Origin: Oceanospirillales bacterium | GTDB lineage: Bacteria > Pseudomonadota > Gammaproteobacteria > Pseudomonadales > Endozoicomonadaceae | Length of the DNA stretch: 64,000 nucleotides | Direction: 5' to 3' | Assembly: GCA_004762125.1 (NCBI GenBank) | Contig: SIHQ01000008.1 | Span: 62,001-126,000, forward strand | In this document: positions 8,219 through 17,350 of the stretch, piece after piece | Layout of the letters: every line of letters starts with the position of its first letter | How positions within the stretch are numbered: the first letter of the stretch is position 1 | Notes under the pieces: generated by a model | What the model saw: the letters and a program-made list of their open reading frames with translations, nothing else | Told to the model about the DNA's origin: nothing | Database searches by the model: none | Made by a program: the position numbers and the translations under genes

Positions 8219-8839
8219 ATGAGCCAGTTCTTTCAGATACACCCGGAAACGCCCCAGTTACGACTGGTCAAACAGGCTGCAGAGATTCTTCGCGCCGGTG
8301 GTGTTATTGCCTACCCGACCGACTCTGCCTACGCACTTGGCTGCTTGATTGGCAACAAAAATGCCGTGGATCGTATTCGACAGATTCGTCGACTGGATGA
8401 TAAACACAACTTCACTCTGGTTTGTCGCGATCTCTCCGAACTGGCTATCTATGCAAGGGTCGACAATACCCAGTACCGTTTGCTGAAAAGCCACACCCCT
8501 GGCCCTTATACGTTTATTCTTCAAGGCTCCCGGGAAGTTCCGAGAAGACTAATGCATCCGAAACGGAAAACCATTGGTATTCGCGTACCTGAGTGCAACA
8601 TTGTCAGTGCACTGCTCAATGAACTCAATGCACCTCTTATGAGCTGTACGCTTCAGCTACCAGGTGATGATCAACCCATGATGGACCCTTACGACATCCG
8701 TCAAACTCTGGAATCCCACCTGGATCTGGTCATTGATGGAGGGTACCGGGGTATTGAAGCGACGACGGTTGTCAGCTTACTGAACGAATCACCAGAGATT
8801 CTCCGCAGTGGTAAAGGTGACACCTCCGCGTTTCAATAA
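8219..8839 (+). CDS. yciO: YciO, Sua5/YrdC-family protein
   Basis: 206 residues from the ATG at 8219; an ATG at 8204 is also in frame, but MSQFF matches the start of YciO. YrdC fold with GGVIAYPTDSAYALGC, the KHNFTLVCRDLSEL loop, PGPYTFIL and KRKTIGIRVP. Sua5/YrdC proteins make threonylcarbamoyl-AMP for tRNA t6A. YciO is the paralogous group, with weak or uncertain activity, so t6A synthesis should not be assumed. Lies between rluF and trpS. Confidence 0.88.
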   Translation: MSQFFQIHPETPQLRLVKQAAEILRAGGVIAYPTDSAYALGCLIGNKNAVDRIRQIRRLDDKHNFTLVCRDLSELAIYARVDNTQYRLLKSHTPGPYTFILQGSREVPRRLMHPKRKTIGIRVPECNIVSALLNELNAPLMSCTLQLPGDDQPMMDPYDIRQTLESHLDLVIDGGYRGIEATTVVSLLNESPEILRSGKGDTSAFQ

Positions 8840-9024
8840 ACGTTTGATTGATGAAGATTAAACCTTCTCGGCACTGTCATAAAGTGCTAGCTCTTTAGCC
8901 TAGCTGTGCAGTGAAACCACTTTTAAAATATCTCGTCCAGAACAGCTCTCTCGTAGACAAGTTTCTTTTCCCATAAAGGAATCTATCGTAATCTGTTCTC
9001 TCAGGATTCCAACAGGAGAGCCTC

Positions 9025-10239
9025 TTGAGCGCTGTAGACCCTCAGTCGCGTGTTATATCTGGTATGCGACCCACTGGCCGTCTTCACCTTGGCCATTATC
9101 ACGGTGTATTGAAAAACTGGTTACGTCTGCAACATGAATACGAATGTTTCTTCTTTGTTGCTGACTGGCATGCGCTGACCACCCATTACGAAGATCCTTC
9201 CAAACTGGAAGATTATGTATGGGATATGGTCATTGACTGGTTAGCTGTGGGTATTAATCCCGGTGCGGCAACTCTGTTTATTCAATCAAAAGTGCCCGAG
9301 CACGCCGAATTGAATCTGCTGCTTTCAATGATGACGCCTTTATCGTGGCTCGAGCGAGTTCCGAGTTACAAAGATCAGCAAGAGAAGCTTCGCGAACGAG
9401 ACCTCTCTACCTACGGATTTCTCGGCTATCCGCTATTACAAAGCGCCGATATTCTCGCTTATCGCGCCGGCCAGGTTCCTGTTGGTGCCGACCAGGAAGC
9501 TCATATAGAAATCACACGGGAAATCGCTCGGCGATTTAACCATATCTATGGCCGTGAACCGGGTTTTGAAGAGAATGCAGAAGCGGCCATTCACAAGATG
9601 GGCAAGAAAACTGCAAAGCTCTATCGCAGCTTGAGAAAGTCTTACCTTGAACAAGGCGATGAAGAAGCTCTGAACACAGCAAGAGCTCTGTTGAAAGAAC
9701 AGAGCAATATTACCGTGGGCGATCAGGAACGGCTCTTCGGTTATCTGGAAGGAACCGGTAAGGTTATTTTGCCAGAACCTCAAGCGTTACTGACACCTCA
9801 GTCACGCCTGCCTGGTCTTGATGGCCAGAAAATGTCCAAATCCTACGGTAATGCCATTAGCCTCAGGGAAGCTCCGGATGACGTCACCACCAAACTGAAA
9901 AAGATGCCCACCGATCCGGCCCGTATTCGCCGCAATGATCCGGGTGAACCTGACAAGTGCCCAGTCTGGCAGTTGCACCTGGTTTACTCCGATAGCAAAC
10001 GAAAGGAATGGATCCAGCAAGGTTGCCGCTCTGCCGGCATTGGCTGTCTGGATTGTAAAAAACCATTGATTGATGCCATTCAGGCAGAACTTGAACCTAT
10101 TCGTATAGAAGCCCGCGAATTAGAAAACAATCCAGATGTCGTAAAAAGCATTATTGCCGAAGGCTCTGAACGTGCAAGAGACGAAGCTCAAGATACTCTA
10201 AGGGAAGTCCGTGAAGCCATAGGACTGGACTATCGCTAA
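9025..10239 (+). CDS. trpS: Tryptophanyl-tRNA synthetase
   Basis: 404 residues from a TTG start at 9025 with AGGAG at 9014-9018. Class I synthetase signatures: the HIGH-like TGRLHLGHYHG near the N-terminus and the signature KMSKSYGN in the middle. LLQSADILAYRAGQVPVGADQ binds tryptophan/ATP as in other TrpS proteins. The C-terminal segment contains CRSAGIGCLDCKK, as in the longer TrpS form of Pseudomonas. The 185-nt leader shows no clear T-box or attenuator. Part of the rnm-to-rluB order. Confidence 0.95.
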   Translation: MSAVDPQSRVISGMRPTGRLHLGHYHGVLKNWLRLQHEYECFFFVADWHALTTHYEDPSKLEDYVWDMVIDWLAVGINPGAATLFIQSKVPEHAELNLLLSMMTPLSWLERVPSYKDQQEKLRERDLSTYGFLGYPLLQSADILAYRAGQVPVGADQEAHIEITREIARRFNHIYGREPGFEENAEAAIHKMGKKTAKLYRSLRKSYLEQGDEEALNTARALLKEQSNITVGDQERLFGYLEGTGKVILPEPQALLTPQSRLPGLDGQKMSKSYGNAISLREAPDDVTTKLKKMPTDPARIRRNDPGEPDKCPVWQLHLVYSDSKRKEWIQQGCRSAGIGCLDCKKPLIDAIQAELEPIRIEARELENNPDVVKSIIAEGSERARDEAQDTLREVREAIGLDYR

Positions 10240-10493
10240 GCCTTATGGTTCATTGAGATATAGTCATAAATAAATTCAGCCATGAGCGAAAGAAATATTT
10301 TCATATTTCTGGGTGTGCAAAATTTTCACAATAGTTAAAACACTGCCATCAGTCGCATAAATCGTTGGCCGTGCGCAATAGCTGAATGCCACATTTCCGG
10401 ATTCTGTTCAGCTCTGGGATAATGGCAAACATTCCACGGCAGAATTAACCTTCTGCCATTTATGACTGTGTTGAACCTGTGCGGGGATTTTGA

Positions 10494-11333
10494 ATGACCA
10501 CGACGGAAGCCGTGGCTGAGGCAGATGTTTCTGTCCAACCAGAAATCCCGGATGACCGGGTCAATCATCAGATTATGGTGATGGGGGAACCCATGGCCAA
10601 AATGCCCGATGATCTGTACATCCCCCCTGATGCTTTACAGGTGTTTCTTGACGCCTTTGAAGGCCCTCTTGATTTGTTGCTCTATCTCATAAAGCGCAAC
10701 AATATGGACATTCTCAATATCAAGGTTGCCCTCATAACCAATCAGTACATGGAATATGTGGATCTCATGGAATCCAGCCAATTTGAACTGGCGGCTGAAT
10801 ATCTGGTAATGGCTGCGACGCTGGCCGAAATCAAATCCCGCATGCTGCTGCCAAGAGTTGGCGATGATGAGCACGAAGAAGATGACCCAAGAGCTGAGCT
10901 GATTCGACGGCTTCAGGAATATGAACGTTTTAAGAAAGCCGCGGAAGATATTGACCAGATGCCCCGACTAATACGGGATATTCATTTGGCCAGTGCAACC
11001 GCTCCTGATATTGAACAGGAAAGAGCTCAACCTACCGTTGACCTCCAGGAAATCATGTTGGCCATGGGAGAAGTCCTTCGCCGCACTGATATGTACGTCG
11101 ACCACAAAGTCGAACAGGAAGCGCTTTCTACTCGCGAACGAATGAGCGAAGTTCTGTCGATGCTGACCGCCGAACGCTTTACGCCTTTTGTAGCTCTGTT
11201 CAGAGTTGAAGAAGGTCGACTTGGTGTAGTGGTGACATTTATGGCTGTTATGGAGCTGATCAAAGAATCTCTGATCGAGCTGATTCAAAGTGAGCCCTTT
11301 GGGCCTATTCATGTTAAGGCACGGATTGACTGA
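10494..11333 (+). CDS. scpA: Segregation and condensation protein A
   Basis: 279 residues of the kleisin subunit of the SMC-ScpAB complex. The N-terminal SMC-neck binding region includes FEGPLDLLLYLIKRNNMDI, then a MAATLAEIKSRMLLP helix, and the C-terminal winged helix binds the SMC head. The first 45 residues precede the conserved domain, and a later start is possible. Overlaps scpB (TGATG), so translation is coupled. The 254-nt gap to trpS holds no gene I can see. Confidence 0.93.
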   Translation: MTTTEAVAEADVSVQPEIPDDRVNHQIMVMGEPMAKMPDDLYIPPDALQVFLDAFEGPLDLLLYLIKRNNMDILNIKVALITNQYMEYVDLMESSQFELAAEYLVMAATLAEIKSRMLLPRVGDDEHEEDDPRAELIRRLQEYERFKKAAEDIDQMPRLIRDIHLASATAPDIEQERAQPTVDLQEIMLAMGEVLRRTDMYVDHKVEQEALSTRERMSEVLSMLTAERFTPFVALFRVEEGRLGVVVTFMAVMELIKESLIELIQSEPFGPIHVKARID

Positions 11334-12232
11334 TGGATATCGTCAAACTGCAACAGATACTCGAAGGTGCTTTACTGGCAAGCCAAAAGCCCTTGACCGT
11401 TGAAAAAATGCTGGCTCTTTTTCCTGAAGAAATATTCAGAGATGAAGACCGACCTGATGGCAACGAAGTTCGTGATGCCCTTGTGGCTATTTCTGAAGCC
11501 TGCGAAGGCCGTGGCTTTGAACTTAAAAAAGTTGCTTCCGGTTATCGCTTTCAAGTCAAACAGGAACTAGCTCCCTGGGTGGGTCGACTATGGGAAGAAA
11601 AGCCCCAGCGATACACAAGGGCTTTACTGGAAACTCTGGCTCTGATTGCTTATCGTCAGCCCATTACCCGTGGTGAGATTGAAGAAATACGAGGCGTAGC
11701 GGTTAGCAGCAGTATTATTCGTACTCTTCAGGAACGTGAGTGGGTTCGCATAGTTGGCCACAGAGATGTTCCTGGCCGTCCGGCCATGTTCGCAACCACA
11801 CGACAGTTTTTGGATTATTTTAATCTCGAAAACCTCAATGCCTTGCCACCTCTGGCTGAAATTCGTAACTTGGAAGAAGCTGCTCGCACACTGGCTGAAG
11901 AAGCAAACAGTCTTCCTATTGCAGAAAGCGCTGAAACTGAAATCGACGAATCAGAGCATCAATCTGCGGAAGAACTCTTTGCTGAACTGGATGAACTGGA
12001 ATCCGACCTGCCAGACAACTTTGATGATCTGATCAAAAAGCAGAAAGTAGAAGAACTGAATACAACAGCCATTGACTCCGAAGCCATTGTTTTATCTGAA
12101 AGCGATGCTGTATCAGAAAGCGATACGGCACCTGAAAACGATGGTCAGGATACATCGGCTGATATCAATACTGAGGCAAAAGAACCAGAACAAAACATTC
12201 ACACAGACAGCCACGAGACCAATCAACACTGA
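11333..12232 (+). CDS. scpB: Segregation and condensation protein B with long acidic tail
   Basis: 299 residues. Residues about 1-185 are the two winged-helix domains of ScpB (LLETLALIAYRQPITRGEIE is the family signature, then VGHRDVPGRPAMFATT). ScpB dimers bind ScpA and modulate SMC ATPase. The final 110 or so residues are rich in Glu, Asp and Ser with no predicted fold; the usual family length is about 200. Overlaps scpA by one base. Confidence 0.92.
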   Translation: MDIVKLQQILEGALLASQKPLTVEKMLALFPEEIFRDEDRPDGNEVRDALVAISEACEGRGFELKKVASGYRFQVKQELAPWVGRLWEEKPQRYTRALLETLALIAYRQPITRGEIEEIRGVAVSSSIIRTLQEREWVRIVGHRDVPGRPAMFATTRQFLDYFNLENLNALPPLAEIRNLEEAARTLAEEANSLPIAESAETEIDESEHQSAEELFAELDELESDLPDNFDDLIKKQKVEELNTTAIDSEAIVLSESDAVSESDTAPENDGQDTSADINTEAKEPEQNIHTDSHETNQH

Positions 12233-12240
12233 TTTTTACA

Positions 12241-12360
12241 CCGGCGGTACTCTTGAAGAAAACACCGCCGGCACTCCTCCACCGTATTTCCACCAGTTGC
12301 CCTTGTCAGTGAGATCGCTATACTTCGCTCCTTGTTTCAACTGTAAAACGGCTTCGCCGT
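12241..12360. other. Two hairpins between scpB and rluB
   Basis: CCGGCGGT (12241-12248) pairs with ACCGCCGG (12264-12271) around a 15-nt loop. A second hairpin, ACGGC-TTC-GCCGT (12348-12360), ends 8 nt before the rluB ATG. Neither is followed by a T-run on the plus strand, so plus-strand termination is unlikely. The second is followed by TTTT on the minus strand. They may influence RNA processing or rluB initiation; this is inference. Confidence 0.45.
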
Positions 12361-12368
12361 AAAAAATA

Positions 12369-13280
12369 ATGACCACTGAAAACATTCCTCCCCAGGGTGA
12401 AAAGCTACAGAAAATCCTGGCGGGCGCTGGCCTCGGCTCGCGCCGTGAGATGGAACGCTGGATCAGCGAAGGCCGTATCTCCGTCAATGGAGCCACTGCC
12501 AAGCTGGGCGATCGTGCATCTGCCTTAGACAAAATCACTTCCAATGGCCGCCCTGTTAAACTGGAAACCTACGCATCCAAAGTGCGTCGCCTTATCGCTT
12601 ATAACAAACCTGAAGGTGAGATCTGTACCCGTACTGATCCGGAAGGCCGCCCAACCGTTTTTGACAAACTGCCAAAACTTCAGGGCGAACGCTGGATTGC
12701 CATTGGTCGACTGGATATCAATACCTCCGGCCTGCTTATGTTCACCACTGACGGTGAACTGGCTAACCGACTGATGCACCCTTCGTATCAGATCGAACGC
12801 GAATACGCTGTTCGAGTGATGGGTGAAGTGACCGAACGCAAAGTAAAAAACATGTTTGACGGTGTTGAACTGGAAGACGGCCCTGCCCGTTTTACCGACA
12901 TCGTTGATTCCGGTGGCGCAGGCATTAACCGCTGGTTCCACGTTTGTTTGCTGGAAGGTCGTAATCGTGAAGTCCGTCGTCTCTGGGAATCCCAGGAACT
13001 TCAGGTCAGTCGATTAAAGCGCGTACGCTATGGTAACGTCATCATTCCTGACCATCTTCGCATGGGACAGTGGGAAGAACTGCCACAGGCTGAGATTGAT
13101 GCACTGGCAGCCATTGCCGACCTCGAACCGGCACCTTCCGCACCCACCAAGCGAGCCGATCCGAGACAGACCAAGACAGGTTTGAAAGGTCCTAGAAGCA
13201 GTAGCCCATCCGTTGGTAAAAAGTCGAAGAAGCCTTCACCTCACAAAAAGATGGGCAAATTCAAGAAGAACCGTACTTAA
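12369..13280 (+). CDS. rluB: 23S rRNA pseudouridine synthase B (U2605)
   Basis: 303 residues: an S4 domain ([20 protein letters not shown]), then the RsuA-family catalytic core with [20 protein letters not shown] and [12 protein letters not shown], and a basic, low-complexity tail rich in Lys, Arg and Ser (about 255-303), as often seen in RluB. Modifies U2605 of 23S rRNA. No Shine-Dalgarno sequence is visible upstream; a hairpin lies just before the start. Linkage to scpAB is a common gene order. Followed by a strong terminator. Confidence 0.93.
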   Translation: MTTENIPPQGEKLQKILAGAGLGSRREMERWISEGRISVNGATAKLGDRASALDKITSNGRPVKLETYASKVRRLIAYNKPEGEICTRTDPEGRPTVFDKLPKLQGERWIAIGRLDINTSGLLMFTTDGELANRLMHPSYQIEREYAVRVMGEVTERKVKNMFDGVELEDGPARFTDIVDSGGAGINRWFHVCLLEGRNREVRRLWESQELQVSRLKRVRYGNVIIPDHLRMGQWEELPQAEIDALAAIADLEPAPSAPTKRADPRQTKTGLKGPRSSSPSVGKKSKKPSPHKKMGKFKKNRT

Positions 13281-13297
13281 TCCTTGCTTTGCTCCCA

Positions 13298-13328
13298 CAA
13301 AACCCGCCTTTAGGCGGGTTTTGTTTTT
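13298..13328 (+). terminator. Rho-independent terminator after rluB
   Basis: CAAAACCCGCC pairs with GGCGGGTTTTG around TTTA, followed by TTTTT. Lies 17 nt after the rluB stop. Confidence 0.93.
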
Positions 13329-13437
13329 CTACATTCCAGCACTACCCTATACATTCTTTTCTGATAGCTTCCCAAAAATCCACCACCTCTTTCTGCATAC
13401 TGTTCCCACCAAATCATTCTTAACGTAGACAATTAAA

Positions 13438-13453
13438 CTGTATTTATATACAG
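13438..13453 (+). promoter_or_regulatory. LexA (SOS) box upstream of the yebG homologue
   Basis: CTGTATTTATATACAG matches CTGT-N8-ACAG, and the flanks extend the dyad (A before, T after). It lies 33 nt before the yebG-like ATG, a position where LexA would overlap the promoter. Matches the known SOS regulation of yebG in E. coli. Confidence 0.88.
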
Positions 13454-13485
13454 TATTTAGAACATAACGCCTACAGGAATACACC

Positions 13486-13776
13486 ATGTCCATTACCCCC
13501 ATGTGGCGAGTTGATCAGGACGGAAGCATGTTTACAGACAAAAAAGCCGCTGAAGAATACGACCGCATGCTGGAACTGGCTGCCAATATCACCAGCCTGC
13601 TAGAAGGATCTTTTGAAATTGACGAAACTCTGGCTGAAGAAGTAGGACTTCTTTTCGCCCGCAACAAGGATGCTTTTGCCAAAGCATTCAAGGGCAAACC
13701 TGATCTGATACTGGAAATAGGCCAGGAACCGGCTTCGGAAGATGCTTCAGAGAACGATGACACTGCTGCAGCCTGA
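13486..13776 (+). CDS. yebG: YebG family SOS-inducible protein
   Basis: 96 residues. The N-terminal half resembles E. coli YebG: FTDKKAAEEYDRMLELA aligns with its FTSKKEADAYDKMLDTA, followed by the helical region and an acidic Glu/Asp/Ala tail. YebG is a DNA-damage-inducible protein of unknown biochemical role. The adjacent LexA box supports the assignment independently of sequence similarity. Monocistronic, followed by a GC-rich hairpin. Confidence 0.85.
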   Translation: MSITPMWRVDQDGSMFTDKKAAEEYDRMLELAANITSLLEGSFEIDETLAEEVGLLFARNKDAFAKAFKGKPDLILEIGQEPASEDASENDDTAAA

Positions 13777-13788
13777 CATCCGCTTATT

Positions 13789-13813
13789 GCTGTCTGCTTT
13801 CTCTGCAGACAGC
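13789..13813 (+). terminator. Hairpin terminator-like structure after yebG
   Basis: GCTGTCTGC (13789-13797) and GCAGACAGC (13805-13813) form a perfect 9-bp stem with a 7-nt loop, 13 nt after the stop. The following CCCCTCTTTCT is only a weak U-tract. Confidence 0.65.
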
Positions 13814-14021
13814 CCCTCTTTCTCCATTCATGGCAGTTAACTCATTGACACTAACTGGCTATACTAACCCTGTTTATTTCCTTATCTAAACACCCATGTT
13901 TGCCTGATATTTCAGAAGCATGGTGCAGCAATCATGGTAAGTAGCACTTGTACTGGTTGCTTATACAACATTTTCCGCTAATATAGCGGCCTTTTTGTCT
14001 GGCAAGGTATGTAGTCACGGC

Positions 14022-16892
14022 ATGACGAGCTTCGTTCCTGGGCAGCGCTGGATCAGCGACACCGAATCTGAACAAGGGTTAGGCACCGTTCTGACTTTCG
14101 ACAGTCGTATGGTCACCCTGCTGTTCTCCGCTACGGGTGAAACCCGACTCTACTCTCTGCATAACTGCCCGTTGTCCCGGGTACAGTTTAATCCTGGTGA
14201 TAAGGTTGAGAGCCATGAAGGCTGGATCATGACGGTGACTGATGTCATCGAAGATCACGGCATTCTTTTATATAAAGGCCTGCTGGCAAACGGGGAGCTG
14301 AAAGAGCTACCCGAGTCAGAACTGGGCAACTTTATTCACTTTAATAAGCCGCAAGATCGTATGTTGGCTGGTCAGATTGATCAGAACAGCAACTTTTCCC
14401 TGCGCTATAAAACACTGCAGAACAACAGTCGTTTACGCAGCACAGCCATGCGTGGATTAATTGGTCCCAGAACCAGCTTGATTCCGCATCAGCTGAATAT
14501 TGCCCGTGAAGTCTCCGGCCGTCATGCACCTCGCGTGATGTTGGCTGACGAAGTGGGGATGGGTAAAACCATTGAAGCGGGTCTGATTCTTCATCAGCAA
14601 CTCATCACCGAACGTGCTCGACGCGTTCTGATTCTGGTACCTGAAACACTTCAGCACCAGTGGCTGGTTGAGATGCTCCGCCGATTTAATTTGCACTTTA
14701 GCCTCTTTGACGAAGAGCGCTGCCGTGCAGCCGATGCCGATAACCCGTTCAATGCTGAACAACTGATTCTCTGCAGTCTGGACTTCATGAGTCAGAATGA
14801 AGATCGTTACCAGCAAGCACTGGGGGTCGATTGGGATTTGCTGATCATCGATGAGGCTCACCACCTGGTTTGGTCTAAAGACGAACCTAGTCGTGAGTAT
14901 CAGATCGTAGAGAATCTGTCTCGACATATTCCAGGCTTATTGCTGCTGACAGCGACACCTGAACAGATGGGCCCGGAAAGCCACTTCGCCCGCCTGCGTC
15001 TGCTAGACCCGGATCGTTTTCACGATCTTGCCACCTATCAGTCAGAAGAGCGAAGCTACGAGCCGGTCGCCAATGCTGTACAGGAGCTGCTCGACAATGA
15101 TCAACTCCCTGAAGTTTCCTGCAACCATCTGATTGGTTTTCTCGGCAAGGGTTGCCAACCACTGATTGAAACCATTAACTCCGGTTCATCAGAGGAGCGT
15201 GAACAAGCTCGTAGCCAACTGCTGAGGAATCTGTTGGATCGCCACGGTACTGGTCGTGTATTGTTTAGAAACACCCGGGCAGCTGTTGGTGGTTTCCCTG
15301 GCCGTGTCGTTCAAGGTTATCCTCAGGAAATTCCCGAGCTCTATCAGATTTCTCAGGAAGAAGAGACTGAAACATCCGGCTCTCTGTACCCTGAGCTGGC
15401 TTATCAGCGACACATTCGCGTCGAAGACATGGATCCTTGGTGGAAAGTTGACCCAAGGGTTGAGTGGCTGATTGATCTACTGAAGCTACTCAAGAAGCAG
15501 AAAGTTCTGGTCATCTGCGCCAATGCAGATACAGCTCTGGACCTGGAAGCTGCCTTGCGAGTTCTGTCTGGTATTCCTGCTGCTGTTTTCCATGAAAATA
15601 TGTCTATTTTTGAGCGTGATCGTTCTGCAGCCTGGTTTGCTGACGAGGAATACGGTGCTCAGGTACTGGTCTGCTCGGAAATCGGCAGTGAAGGTCGTAA
15701 CTTCCAGTTTGCACACCACTTGGTGCTGTTTGACCTACCCGGTCATCCGGATCTTCTCGAACAGCGAATTGGACGGTTGGATCGTATAGGGCAAACTGAA
15801 ACCATCAAGATTCATGTGCCCTATATAACAGGTACCAGCCAGGAATTAATGTTCCACTGGTACAACCAGGGTCTGAATGGCTTTGCTGATACTTGTCCAT
15901 CCGGCAGCACAGTTTATGAGCAACTGGGTGAAGAGCTTGCTACGGCACTGATACCCTCAGAAAAAACGACACTGGAAAGTATTCAGCCACTGCTTGAGCG
16001 TGCAGCTGCACTCAATGCTGAAATGAACGACCATCTTCATAATGGTCGTGACCGTCTGCTGGAGATTAACTCCCGTGGAACCATTTCTGCTGAAGATCTG
16101 ATCAATGACATCGAGGAACAGGAAGAACCTCGACAGCTGAAGCGCTATATGGAAAAAATGTTTGAAGGTTTCGGTGTTGAATCCGAAGACCATTCCAAAC
16201 ATTGTCTGGTGATTCGTCCTGGCAGCCATATGGTGACGTCTTTCCCAGGACTTCCGGCTGATGGCTGTACCGTCACCTTTGACCGAGAGATGGCGCTGTC
16301 TCGTGAAGATATGCGCTTCCTGACCTGGGAGCACCCAATGGTCAGCGAAAGCATGGACTTACTGCTGACTAGCGAGATGGGTAATACGTCTGTTGCCTTG
16401 CTGAAGAATAAAGCGCTTAAGCCAGGCACTATGTTGCTGGAAACCATTTATGTGGTCGAAGCCGCTGGTGAGAAACAACTGCAACTGGACCGCTATTTAC
16501 CCCCTACTGCTATTCGCTGCCTTATTGACCCGGGTAAAAACAACCTGGCCGAAAAGGTTGCTTTTGATACGTTGAATGCTCAACTTCAGCCTATTAAAAA
16601 GGGTATGGCCAAAAAACTGGTGAAAGCACAGCGTGAGCCGATTCTGGCTTTGCTTGGAACAGCTGAAGGTTACGCCAAACAAATGGTCACTCCCATTGTC
16701 GCTGAAGCCTGCAAATCTCTGTTGGGTAATGTGACTGAAGAGATCAAGCGTCTGGCTGCCCTGAAAGCCGTGAATCCAAACGTTCGTGATGAGGAAATTG
16801 AGCACTTGAAGCTAAGAGCAGCTTTAGGCCATCAATGCCTTCAGAGCGCTATGTTGAGACTGGATGCTGTTCGACTGATGATAGCCGGATAG
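14022..16892 (+). CDS. rapA: RNA polymerase-associated ATPase RapA
   Basis: 956 residues from the ATG at 14022, giving MTSFVPGQRWISD, which aligns with the RapA N-terminus; the frame is open back to a TTG at 13995. N-terminal Tudor-like domains are followed by the Swi2/Snf2 ATPase: Walker A DEVGMGKTIEAG, Walker B IIDEAHHLVW, motif III LLLTATPEQMG, and the helicase C lobe ending QRIGRLDRIGQ. RapA recycles RNA polymerase during transcription. Length is close to E. coli RapA (968). Confidence 0.96.
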   Translation: MTSFVPGQRWISDTESEQGLGTVLTFDSRMVTLLFSATGETRLYSLHNCPLSRVQFNPGDKVESHEGWIMTVTDVIEDHGILLYKGLLANGELKELPESELGNFIHFNKPQDRMLAGQIDQNSNFSLRYKTLQNNSRLRSTAMRGLIGPRTSLIPHQLNIAREVSGRHAPRVMLADEVGMGKTIEAGLILHQQLITERARRVLILVPETLQHQWLVEMLRRFNLHFSLFDEERCRAADADNPFNAEQLILCSLDFMSQNEDRYQQALGVDWDLLIIDEAHHLVWSKDEPSREYQIVENLSRHIPGLLLLTATPEQMGPESHFARLRLLDPDRFHDLATYQSEERSYEPVANAVQELLDNDQLPEVSCNHLIGFLGKGCQPLIETINSGSSEEREQARSQLLRNLLDRHGTGRVLFRNTRAAVGGFPGRVVQGYPQEIPELYQISQEEETETSGSLYPELAYQRHIRVEDMDPWWKVDPRVEWLIDLLKLLKKQKVLVICANADTALDLEAALRVLSGIPAAVFHENMSIFERDRSAAWFADEEYGAQVLVCSEIGSEGRNFQFAHHLVLFDLPGHPDLLEQRIGRLDRIGQTETIKIHVPYITGTSQELMFHWYNQGLNGFADTCPSGSTVYEQLGEELATALIPSEKTTLESIQPLLERAAALNAEMNDHLHNGRDRLLEINSRGTISAEDLINDIEEQEEPRQLKRYMEKMFEGFGVESEDHSKHCLVIRPGSHMVTSFPGLPADGCTVTFDREMALSREDMRFLTWEHPMVSESMDLLLTSEMGNTSVALLKNKALKPGTMLLETIYVVEAAGEKQLQLDRYLPPTAIRCLIDPGKNNLAEKVAFDTLNAQLQPIKKGMAKKLVKAQREPILALLGTAEGYAKQMVTPIVAEACKSLLGNVTEEIKRLAALKAVNPNVRDEEIEHLKLRAALGHQCLQSAMLRLDAVRLMIAG

Positions 16893-16904
16893 ATCGACTG
16901 AACG

Positions 16905-16941
16905 ACGTAAGCTGCTTACTGGCAGCTTACGTTATCTTTTC
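16905..16941 (+). terminator. Terminator between rapA and the MazG-like gene
   Basis: ACGTAAGCTGC (16905-16915) and GCAGCTTACGT (16922-16932) make an 11-bp stem with a 6-nt loop, followed by TATCTTTTCTT. It sits 13 nt after the rapA stop and between convergent genes. Confidence 0.82.
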
Positions 16942-16950
16942 TTACTTTCG

Positions 16951-17328
16951 TTACCGCTCAAACTTGGCAAACTCATTCGCCAACCTGATTTTCTGTATTT
17001 CTTTCACCTGCTGCCAGCTGTTTCCTTGTTCAATACCAGATATACGCTCATGGTATTTTTTATCTGCACGTTCCAGAACCTGTGAAACAGAAATTCTACC
17101 TTCCTGCTCCAGGCTGACCAACAAATTCAGATAATCCCAGAGCACATCACCCAGCTCGTCTTCCAAATAACATTGACGGCCAGATTCCAACTCTTCCGCC
17201 ACCTCATCCAGCTCACCTTTCAACTCATTAAAATATGTTTCGCTTCCGTTGGACCAGTTACTGCCCAGGTCTATTTCATTTTTTCTTCTGACTGTTGCCA
17301 GCAAAGCCTCTAATCTTTCTGCATTCAT
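16951..17328 (-). CDS. MazG-like nucleotide pyrophosphohydrolase
   Basis: 125 residues from the ATG at 17328; an ATG at 17370 is in frame but overlaps lpxL, and a GAAAG lies just upstream of 17328. The helical core has ELDEVAEELE followed about 15 residues on by EDELGDVLWDYLNL, the Glu/Glu...Glu/Asp metal site of all-alpha NTP pyrophosphatases. Probably hydrolyses nucleoside triphosphates to monophosphates for pool cleaning; substrate unknown. Starts 22 nt after lpxL, likely the same transcript. Confidence 0.75.
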   Translation of the reverse strand: MNAERLEALLATVRRKNEIDLGSNWSNGSETYFNELKGELDEVAEELESGRQCYLEDELGDVLWDYLNLLVSLEQEGRISVSQVLERADKKYHERISGIEQGNSWQQVKEIQKIRLANEFAKFER

Positions 17329-17350
17329 TTTTATTCTTTCAGCTTTCCAT

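Noticed and set aside
12241-12271. Rho-independent terminator after scpB
   Set aside because: The stem is good but there is no T-run after it on the plus strand.
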